From: Manihot esculenta
Taxonomy: Eukaryota; Streptophyta; Magnoliopsida; Malpighiales; Euphorbiaceae
Direction: 5' to 3'
DNA: 64,000 bases
Assembly (NCBI RefSeq): GCF_001659605.2
Contig: NC_035173.2
Location: forward strand, 8,243,769-8,307,768
Of the stretch, positions 11,793 to 19,700 are shown one piece after another. The position numbers were made by a program, and so were the translations under genes. Positions within the stretch are counted from its first letter, which is position 1; every line of letters starts with the position of its first letter. A model generated the notes under the pieces. It did not search any database and was not told where the DNA came from. It was given only the letters and a program-made list of their open reading frames with translations.

Positions 11793-11901
11793 TAAAATTT
11801 ATACGAGATATTTTAATTTTAGATTAAATTGCTAGAATTAAAACATTTGGATAAAATCTTCAAAACGGGTAAACGTTTGGCTTTCTAAGGTTTAATTGAC
11901 C

Positions 11902-13470
11902 CATTAGAGAATTATAAAGTTGAGTTTGGAAGAATACTAGACTATGTGGATGAAATTAAAAAAAGCAATCCTAATACCACATTCTTTGTTAATAGTAAGG
12001 AGACAGTAGGTGGGAAACAACTGTTCACAGGGTTTTATGTTTGTTTTAAGGCATTGAAGGATGGTTTTCTGGAAGGTTGCAAGAGAGTTATAGGGCTAGA
12101 TGGTGTATTTTTGAAAGGTGTTTATAAAGGGCAATTATTAGTTGTTGTATCAAAGGATGGAAATAACCAAATGTTTCCTCTAGCTTCGGTTGCGATTAAG
12201 ATTAAATATCCTGAACTTAATTTATATCCTCTTAAACTTTACATTACTTATTGATGCTTTGCAATGCATTAACGGGGTTTGATTCTTACTATTTATGAAA
12301 TATGCTTGAAATAGAATACAAGATGTGTGCAAAACATATATGGGCTAATTAGGAAAAGTAATAGAGAGAAGATGAAAGAAGAAAAGAAATTTCGAGTATG
12401 TATTTAGGCCACTTGAAAGGAGGAATTGAAGGATAGATTGAAGGAACTTGACAAGCTAGGCACATGTATTATTGAAGACTTTTTAGAGTTGGATCACTTA
12501 ACATTTTGTAGGTCATTCTTTAGATTGGGTGAAAACTTTTAATGGTTGAATTTTGCAAACAAAATTTAAATCTATCATTACTATGTTAGAAGAAATTAGG
12601 GTCCAAGTAATGGAAAGGATAGAAAAAAAAGAGGGAATTTATGGAAATATGGATAAATGACATTTCACATATGGTAATGGAGAGATTAGAGAAAACTAAG
12701 TTGAGGTCAATGGTTTGACATATTAAATGGAATGGTGAATATGGTTTTGAGGTATAAGAGAGAGAATATGACCACACATTTGATACTAGGATGCAAACAT
12801 ATACTTGGAGAGATTGACAATTGAGAGGAATACTTTGTGCACATGTTATATGTGCAATGTATCACATGGATATGAATTCAGAAGGCTATATAAGCAATTG
12901 GTATTCAAAAGAGACCTTTTTTAAAGGCATATGACCATTTCATACAGTCTGTTAGAGGTATGAAATTGTGGCTAGATTCTGATAATCAACAATTAAAGCC
13001 TCCTAAAGTAACCACTTTATCAGGAAAATCCAAAAAGAATAGAGAGAAGGACAAAGATGAACCTAGAAAAAAGTATGGAAAATGTGAAAAGACTGGGATA
13101 CATATGACTTCTAGATTATGTAATCAAGTAGAGCATAATAAGAAGATATGTTCCAGGAGAATGTCACAAGGAACAGAGGTATTTTCAATGACTTTCAAGT
13201 AATTTTATTTTATTTACTACATTTAATATATTACAACTGATTTTGGGAATACTCAAGCCGGCAGAGATACGTCAGCTAGCACTAATGCTACTAAATCAAC
13301 TTTTATTGACAATATGATTGCAAGCAAGGAAAGAAGTGCTCCAAATAATACTTCAGCTGTGGGAGTTGTACAAAGAGAAGTACAAAATGATATGAATACT
13401 GCGGAGGGGAAAGAGGAGCATTTTTTCAATCCATACATAAAAGAAAAAATATTTATCAATTCATGTGAAA
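11902..13470 (+). pseudogene. MULE 1 transposase, catalytic and C-terminal part (broken)
   Basis: After the foldback insertion the transposase continues (VEFGRILDYVDEIKKSNP at about 11916). The beginning of the MULE catalytic domain follows: VIGLDGVFLKGVYKGQLL contains the first catalytic aspartate in the usual GLDG context, then VVSKDGNNQMFPLA. The middle of the domain is shortened or scrambled after 12200 (CAKHIWAN can be read near 12330). A SWIM-like zinc-finger region is recognisable near 12810-12960 in broken frames. An open stretch at 12960-13200 gives a lysine-rich tail with CEKTGIHMTSRLC. A short A/T-rich gap, possibly an intron, leads to a Ser/Thr/Asn-rich segment up to 13470, where MULE 2 begins. 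The end of the protein reappears at 18074. Confidence 0.75.
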
Positions 13471-13509
13471 TCCAAAAATAATTTCGGATTCTGTGTGTCA
13501 GCCCAGCGT

Positions 13510-13573
13510 GTTCGACACCATGGGTGTCGAACTGCCACGCGGATCAGTTTGTTCGACACCAATGGTGTCGAAC
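13510..13573. repeat. Two 23-bp palindromes of GTTCGACACC
   Basis: GTTCGACACC-ATG-GGTGTCGAAC (13510-13532) and GTTCGACACC-AAT-GGTGTCGAAC (13551-13573) have perfect 10-bp arms around 3-bp spacers, with starts 41 bp apart. They lie at the left end of MULE 2. The half-site GTGTCGAAC recurs in the repeats that follow. Confidence 0.95.
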
Positions 13574-13810
13574 AAGCTGTTTCCTGGTGCCGAACACGCC
13601 TGTGATGTAAGGGGTGCAGAGAATTCTGCTGTGTCGAACAAGCTGTTTCCTGGTGTCGAACAAGCTGTTTCCTGGTGCCGAACACGCCTGTGATGTAAGG
13701 GGTGCAGAGAATTCTGCACTCCTTGTGACATGCATGCAAATAAGGGGTGCAGAGATTTCTGTACCCCTTGTGACATGCATGCAAATGTCACAGGGTGCAG
13801 AAATCTCTGC
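13565..13810. repeat. Tandem and interleaved duplications at the left end of MULE 2
   Basis: A unit of about 64 bp starting GTGTCGAACAAGCTGTTTCC and ending GGGGTGCAGAGAATTCTGC occurs at about 13565-13629 and again, after a partial copy from 13631, to about 13717. Next, TGACATGCATGCAAAT occurs twice (about 13726 and 13771), with GGTGCAGA..TCTGCACC inverted motifs. The stretch is clearly more GC-rich than its surroundings. Confidence 0.9.
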
Positions 13811-14484
13811 ACCTGCTGAAATATCACGTGGAGTGCCGAACATGTCCTCCACATTTGCTTCCCACCGCCCAACGGTCTGCATTTAAAATAATTCGGAAGT
13901 AAAACTGCCGAACTAATACTCCAACCCGCCTATAAATACACCTCAATTGCTACCTTATTTGTTACCTTCTTATCCCTATTATCAAGCTTATTCTCTCTAT
14001 TATCAAGCTTATTCTCTCTCTCGTCTATTATTGCCTCTCACTTTTATAAATTTGCATAATTTTTATTTAATTTTCGATACAATTCTGTCTTTTTTTTTCT
14101 ATAGATTTTATAAAATTATCATATCTATTTGTTTCAACTCGACTTTCAAAAAAATTTAACGGTAAGTTTTAGATATTTTTTATTGTAAATTTATTTTTTT
14201 TTATTTTTATTATAAATTTATAATGAAAAATAAATTATTAATATAATTTTTTTTTGCAGGAATTAAAACATTTAACTTCATTAGTCATATCGATCCAAAC
14301 GTGATTAAGTGATTCATATTTGAAAGGTACGTACATAAAAATTCTCAATTTTTTTAAATAAGTATATCATTTTTATTGTGTGTAATTTTGATTTATTATA
14401 ATTTTAAAAAATGAAAAAATATTTTTTAGCAATTATGGAAATATTAAATTTACAGATTTTTTTTAAAAAATTTTTATCAGAAAA

Positions 14485-16101
14485 ATGGTAGTTCTTGCAT
14501 ATGCTAATATTCATTGGGATGGAAATATTATAAATTGTTCTCATGGATACTATTACGATGGAGATTTTTCAAAAATTGTTCTCATGGGTAAACGGATAAG
14601 TTTTAATCAATTGGTCGGAAAAATTGCTCGTGCCATTGGATTATCCGAGAATAATGAATATATAGAGACAATTAGTTTTAGAAAGCCTACAATTGTGGAT
14701 GGATTCTTAAAATTTAAATGCATGGAGATATGGGGTGAAAATGATGTATTTAGCATGTTTAATTACTTATATCAAATTGGTGGTCTACCTGGTATAGAGA
14801 TATATGTTAAGATACTTCGTTGTGTTGATGCGACGAATGAGCATGCTGATGTAGGTCCATCTGGAACTGCTGTGGAATCAAATATTGAGCAATGTGAAGA
14901 GCAAAATGTAGTGGATGATTATGGTTTATCTGATAGTCTTGGAGGGCCGTCAAATAATTTATCTGATAGAGTGGAGGATGAGGACGAGGATGAGGATGAC
15001 GAGGACGATGATGATGATTCATGGATGTCAACTGAGGATGATGATGATGGTGATAATGGTCAGGAGGATAGTAGGAGTGAGTCTCGATATTATAACACCC
15101 AATCTCGTAATTCTATTGTGCATGTTGTTCATCCTCCCCCATACGCAAAAATAGATTTCAATTTGCTTAGGGTGGATCCGTATGATAGGCCAGAAGGTCG
15201 TTCATTTTGGGATCCTTCTAAAGAGTTTTCAGTTGGGATGATATTTTCTTCGAGAGATGCAGTGGCTGCGGCTGCAAAAGAATATCACCTAAGACATCAT
15301 CACCAATTTTGTTATCATGAAACAAGAGAGAAGACTTATTCAATAAAGTGTAAAGACAAAGACAGTAGGTGTGCATGGAGGCTTCGAGCATCCAAGAAAG
15401 AAAGGGAGGATATATGGAAAATTACGAGATATAGTGGGCCGCACACATGCACAAATCCTCAGTTGACGAAAAATCATAGCCAATTGGATGAAAATTTCAT
15501 TTGTTCATTCATATTTACATTAATTAAACAACAGCCCGATATAAAAATTACTGCCCTACAAGCCGAAATGAGGGATAAATTTGGGTACTAGCCGTCTTAT
15601 AAAAAAACATGGAAAGCAAAGCAGAAGGCAATTGCAAGACTTTATGGGGGTTGGAATGAATCATACAGTCGTTTGCGTAGATTCATGACCGCTCTTCATC
15701 ATTTTAATCCAGAAACAGTATACATTATTGAAAATAATCCACATTGGATAAATGAGCGATTAAATCCGATGTGTCGTGTATTTGACCGTATGTTTTGGTC
15801 TTTTAAGCAATCGATTGAGAGATTTAAACATTGCCGACCTGTAATCTCAATCGATGGGACATTTCTATATGGAAAATACACCGGGTGTATACTGTGTGCA
15901 ACCACACTCGATGGAAATAATCAACTATTTTCATTAGCTTTTACCATTATTGATAAAGAGGACGGTGACAATTGGTCGTGGTTTATGGATTGTTTAGGGA
16001 TCTTTATGACCAATCGAGAAGATTTGTGTATAATTTCATATCGTCATGCTGGAATTATTAAGGCAATGCAGAAAGATTGGTGGAAACCTCCAGAGCCGTA
16101 A
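14485..16101 (+). pseudogene. MULE 2 transposase, one nonsense codon and truncated catalytic domain
   Basis: A frame from ATG 14485 runs to a TAG at 15589-15591 and continues in the same frame to 16101, so a single nonsense codon breaks an otherwise intact reading. In order: an N-terminal PB1-like module (residues about 1-115), a Asp/Glu-rich linker (about 160-200, DEDEDEDDEDDDDDSW), and a MuDR domain (FSVGMIFSSRDAVAAAAKEY, then CAWRLRASKKEREDIWKI and HTCTNP). Next comes the start of the MULE catalytic domain with the first aspartate in VISIDGTFLYGKY, then DGNNQLFSLAFTIID and WSWFMDCL. The usual SDRHAGI motif reads SYRHAGI, losing the expected second aspartate. The protein stops after KAMQKDWWKPP, where an internal deletion joins it to the opposing PMD gene; the SWIM zinc finger is missing. 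Confidence 0.85.
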
Positions 16102-16354
16102 TTAAATGCCAATCCAGAGCAAAAAAACCAAGCCGTATTACACCATAGAAACCTGTACGACGCAGGTGAGGTATTAATTGATCTGAAATATCGTCAAAAT
16201 GTAAAATTATACCTGTGTTTTTGCAACCTATCGCCCTACTTTCTATAGTTTGTTGCCATATAGTCTCAGACCAATGTTCGGCTTGTCCATACAGCAACGA
16301 TGGATCATTGGGACCCGGTAAAATGTAATCACGATGATTGCATTTTCCCTCCAT
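16090..16354 (-). pseudogene. Plant mobile domain (PMD) gene, N-terminal fragment
   Basis: From an ATG at 16354 the minus strand reads YILPGPNDPSLLYGQAEHWS, then LIPHLRRTGFYGVIRLGF and ALDWHLITAL. This is the characteristic opening of the plant mobile domain of MAIN/MAIL1-type proteins and their transposon-borne relatives (often labelled aminotransferase-like or phosphatase 7 long form). The similarity ends at about 16090, where the sequence passes into the MULE 2 transposase on the other strand. PMD genes are known companions of plant MULE and gypsy elements, so this is a transposon passenger, not a host gene. No splice pattern could be fixed. Confidence 0.75.
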
Positions 16355-16639
16355 ATCTAATTATTCAAAATAATATACAATATCATATGTTATACAAATA
16401 CACATTCACAAACTTTATTATATTCATAATAACTAACAATATTCAAACATCATTTATTTACTAAATAACAGTACATAATTTAACACTACAATAATATACA
16501 TATTACAAAAAGATTATATCCATTTGATTCAAAAAAAAAAAAGATTATATCCATAAATCACAATAAATACTACGTACTTCAAAATTATTCTATCCAATAA
16601 TTCAACCAAATATTTTATTAAAAATCACAATAAATATTC

Positions 16640-17510
16640 TATCACAACAAATATTCTATCCAATAATACAAAAATTAATTTTAAATATTTTATTATAATT
16701 TTATTTATTTTATTATAATACAAACATTAAATATTTTATTAATTTTAGTAATTTTATTGTAATACAAAAAAATAATTTCAAAAAAATAATTTTATTATTT
16801 TCAAAAAATTAATATTAGTATAATACAAAAATTAATTTTAAATATTTTATTATAATTTTATTAATTTTATTATAATACAAAAATTAGATATTTTATTAAT
16901 CGTATTAATTTTATTATAATACAAAAAATAATCTCAAAAAATTAATTTTATTATTTTCAAAAAATTAATTTTAGTATAATAAAAAAAATTAATTTTAAAT
17001 ATTTTATTATAATTTTATTAATTTTATTGTAATACAAAAAATAATTTCAAAAAATTAATTGTATTATTTTCAAAAAATTAATTTCAGTATAATACAAAAA
17101 TTAATTTTACAGATTTTATTAAATATTTTATTAATTTTATTAATTTTATTGTAATACAATAAATAATTTCAAAAAATTAATTTCAGTATAATACAAAAAT
17201 TAATTTTAAATATTTTGTTATAATTTTATTAATTTTATTATAATACAAAAATTAAATATTTTATTAATCGAATTAATTTTATTATAATACAAAAATAATT
17301 TCAAAAAATTAATTTTATTATTTTCAAAAAATTAATTTTAGTATAATACAAAAATTAATTTTAAATATTTTATTTTAATTTTATTAATTTTATTATAAAC
17401 AAAAATTAAATATTTTATTAATCGTATTAATTTTATTATAATACAAAAAATAATTTCAAAAAATTAATTTTATTATAATACAAAAAATAATTACAAAAAA
17501 TTAAATATAT
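16640..17510. repeat. AT-only minisatellite, unit about 160 bp
   Basis: The phrase AGTATAATACAAAAATTAAT recurs at about 16815, 16973 (slightly changed), 17087, 17183 and 17340. Between occurrences come blocks with ATTTTATTAATCGTATTAAT, TACAAAAAATAATTTC and AAAAAATTAATTTTATTATT in the same order. Spacing varies between about 100 and 160 bp because some copies lack a block. It lies between the PMD start codon and the right end of MULE 2. Confidence 0.9.
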
Positions 17511-17879
17511 AATATAATTAATACTAATCAATTTATATATTTGAATTTAAAATATTCTATTCTTTTAAAAAAAATATTTTTCAAATATGATTTAAAATGT
17601 TTCTTCAGACATTAGTTTATAAATTTTAAACTTCATTTAATAATATTTCTAAATTTATAAAAATTACATAAAAAATTATATTAATAATATCATTTAATAT
17701 GAAATATCTTATATTTTTTTAATTAAGATTTAATATTTTAATTTATTATTTCATTTTTATATATAACGTAAAAAAATTATATATATATTTCATAATAAAA
17801 AAAAATTTAGAAATACCGGATGAAGAAGAGTATTTCAGCGTCTTGAAAGTGAAGGTGTACAGGTGATGGTCTATGGCAA

Positions 17880-18020
17880 AGTGTGGAGAGAGTGAAGTGA
17901 AGAGCTGGAGAAGGAGAAGAAGAACCGGAGAGGAAGAATGAAGAGCTGGAGAAGGAGAAGAAGAGCTGGAGAGGGAGAAGAAGAGCTGGAGAGGAAGAAT
18001 GAAAATTTGGAAAAAGAAGG
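17880..18020. repeat. GA-rich tandem repeat near the right end of MULE 2
   Basis: Copies of GAAGAGCTGGAGAAGGAGAA and a shorter variant with GAGGAAGAAT repeat with a period of roughly 20-27 bp. The minus-strand translation is only Ser/Leu/Phe-rich low complexity. It would lie in the promoter or 5' region of the PMD gene. Confidence 0.8.
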
Positions 18021-18073
18021 AGATGGTGGTGGCTTTCCGGAGCATGCAGGTCCGCGTGGCTCTGCACTATAGT

Positions 18074-18397
18074 TTCAGGTAGAGAGGGAGAGGCAAGAGT
18101 GCAACTAGTATTTCAAATAGAGGGAGGAGTAAGAGTGCAAATACTATTATTATAGGTAGAGGGAGTGGTAGGGGTGCAAATACTGTTAGTACATGTGTGG
18201 ATGTTGGGCCTAATAGGAATGCAAATGCTGGTAGAGGTATAGGTATGACTAGTGGATCTTCTGTTGGGAGAGGCAAAAAGCAAGGGTATAGTAATTCAAC
18301 ATATTCAAGTCAAGCAAAAATGATTAAAATACCTGATCACAGAGTGTACACTAATGAATATACTGGACAGACTAGTGAAAATATAAGTCTGTGTTAA
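18074..18397 (+). pseudogene. MULE 1 transposase, Gly/Arg-rich C-terminal tail
   Basis: In one frame the sequence reads GRGRGKSATSISNRGRSKSA, IIIGRGSGRGA, NAGRGIGMTSGSSVGRGKKQG and ends RVYTNEYTGQTSENISLC before a TAA. A Gly/Arg-rich stretch closing with a VY-NE--TG type motif is the usual end of plant MULE transposases. It belongs to MULE 1, not MULE 2, because it lies beyond MULE 2's opposing PMD gene and follows on from the tail at 13470. Confidence 0.6.
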
Positions 18398-18935
18398 CTT
18401 TAACCAATAGTTGCATTTATCTAATAGTTGTTAAAACAATTATAATAATTGCACTCACTTAATAGCTATTGAATGTGATCAATATTTATATTATAGCTTG
18501 GTAGAAAATCTAAGAGAATCATAACTAATGGTTCAAATATAAAAGCATGCTTGAGAGGCTACTAGAGATTTAAAATTCCAATCAAGAGTTTTGAGATGGA
18601 AGGGAAAAAATACAATTACTTCAAGGCAGCTCCAGCACATGTCACACCAAGCATCACAGACCAACAAAAAATTTAATGCTTCTTAGTCTAGTGTGAATAT
18701 GCCTAATATACCAAAGTGAATGTATGGGATGTAGATTTTGTGTCAGCAGTACTGCAAGTAAATTATAAGCAATGCAATTTTGCAAGTTACTACTACATAT
18801 TCCTATATCACTCAAAATACAGGTTCATAATATTTGTAACTTCACAATGGCCAACATGTATTAAGCATACATCTAATCAATTACTTCAAACTAATACAAA
18901 TTAACATTGTATTAGTCTTTTGTTTCCCAAAATTA
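18398..18935. other. Interior spacer of MULE 1
   Basis: AT-rich DNA between the convergent transposase and GRF genes. No further coding feature was recognised. Confidence 0.5.
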
Positions 18936-19383
18936 TCATGTCTTCATAACTGGAGATTGATATAGCAGTATCACACATGGTACACAAGGAGTAACCGAAA
19001 TGAACTTCCACTTATGCAATCCTCTCCTTGCTTTGTTCCTCTTTGCTTCATAAACCCTTACTCTAAAGAGCAAATCGATAATCACTTGCTTAGTATGAGT
19101 AGGCACCGGTGGGTCCAACCACAAAAAAACCATGTGCACCAATATTTTGTATTTTTAAATAAATTTGAGATATCAATGCAAACAATTTAAATATTAAAAT
19201 AAGAAATATACAATAAGACAAACTTGTTCCATATTTGCTATACCCAAAAAAACCTCCTTCAGCGTTCAAATTCGTCTCAGAATGCTTAAGAATAAAAGTT
19301 TCTTCATATTTGCAAATCGAGATGTTAAACTCAAATGAATCTCCTTTCATTGATCTCCGGCACGTTCGTGATTCATTTAACAA
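18936..19383 (-). pseudogene. GRF-type zinc finger passenger gene of MULE 1 (degenerate)
   Basis: The minus strand reads CKYEETFILKHSETNLNAEG, then FFGYSKYGT; after a probable intron of about 80 bp it continues VFLWLDPPVPTHTKQVIIDL and a charged helix (RVYEAKRNKARR). This is the order of GRF zinc-finger proteins of plants: a C-x-C-x pair, a N-G-RFFGC core, FF-W, then a coiled coil. Here two expected cysteines are tyrosines (CKY and FGY), so zinc binding should be lost. No usable acceptor AG was found before the second part. Lying inside the inverted repeats of MULE 1 and convergent with its transposase, it is best seen as a passenger gene of the transposon. Confidence 0.55.
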
Positions 19384-19620
19384 ACGTTAAATGATACTCT
19401 GACAGAATAGATAAAAAGAGGGAGGAGAGAAGGAGAGAATGAGAAATTAGAAATAGAGAAGGTTTTAGAGATTTTGAATCCCTTACTATCTATAGGCAAA
19501 ATTAATTAACAGTATTGTTTTCTTTTGTTTATTTCTATATAATTATATTCAATAACCTCAACTCGCTTATGAACGCGTCAGAATAAGTGTTATGCTTACT
19601 GGAAATCAATGTGTTCAAAA

Positions 19621-19682
19621 ATGGCATTTTAATAAAGGTGAAGTATGAGAAGTGAATAAGTAAAAGTGAAAAGGACCGACTA
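19621..19682 (-). repeat. Right terminal inverted repeat of MULE 1
   Basis: The reverse complement matches 8160-8223, sharing ACTTCACCTTTATTAAAA and, outside it, a GTC-G--C and TTTTACTTAT-CACTT pattern. Similarity fades beyond 19682. Confidence 0.6.
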
Positions 19683-19700
19683 AATTATTCTATTATAAGT

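Larger units (their letters stand above)
9882..11901. mobile_element. Foldback-type DNA element inserted in MULE 1
   Basis: It is flanked by an identical 8-bp direct repeat, CATTAGAG, at 9874-9881 and 11902-11909, the expected target duplication. The left arm (about 9882-10310) and the right arm (about 10670-10953 joined to 11802-11901) are inverted copies of each other over some 400 bp. Each arm is built of two diverged direct subunits of about 200 bp that begin with C(C)AAACGTTTAC or CCAAACATTTAC. The loop between (10310-10670) has no coding frame. An 8-bp duplication would fit hAT-type integration, but no transposase is present, so the family is open. It splits the MULE transposase reading frame. 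Confidence 0.75.
13476..18073 (+). mobile_element. MULE 2: second Mutator-like element with transposase and PMD gene, internally deleted
   Basis: The segment separates the tail of MULE 1 transposase (ends about 13470) from its Gly/Arg-rich last part (from 18074), so it is an insertion. It holds a MULE transposase on the plus strand (14485-16101) and a plant-mobile-domain gene fragment on the minus strand (16090-16354), which meet tail to tail. The ends share only the 10-mer GCCACGCGGA in inverted orientation (about 13535 and 18050), so terminal repeats are weak and the borders are approximate. ATAATTTCG at the left and ATAGTTTCA at the right could be a decayed 9-bp target duplication. Confidence 0.6.
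8110..19700 (+). mobile_element. MULE 1: old Mutator-like element with nested insertions
   Basis: The left end at about 8160-8223 and the reverse complement of about 19621-19680 match over some 60 bp, including the shared run ACTTCACCTTTATTAAAA, so they are taken as degenerate terminal inverted repeats. Inside are a transposase gene on the plus strand (8648-13470 with a tail at 18074-18397) and a GRF zinc-finger gene on the minus strand (18936-19383). The element is about 11.6 kb only because a 2.0-kb foldback element and a 4.6-kb second MULE sit in it; without them it is about 5 kb, a normal size. Outer borders and target duplication could not be fixed. Confidence 0.65.

Noticed and set aside
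13461..13886. Several overlapping open frames on both strands in the GC-richer repeat at the left end of MULE 2
   Set aside because: They only translate the GTGTCGAAC/CTGCACC repeats in different frames; repetition without stops, not coding selection, keeps them open.
17746..18276. Minus-strand frames rich in Ser, Leu, Phe and Pro
   Set aside because: They are shadows of the GA-rich tandem repeat and of the Gly/Arg-rich MULE 1 tail; no known domain.
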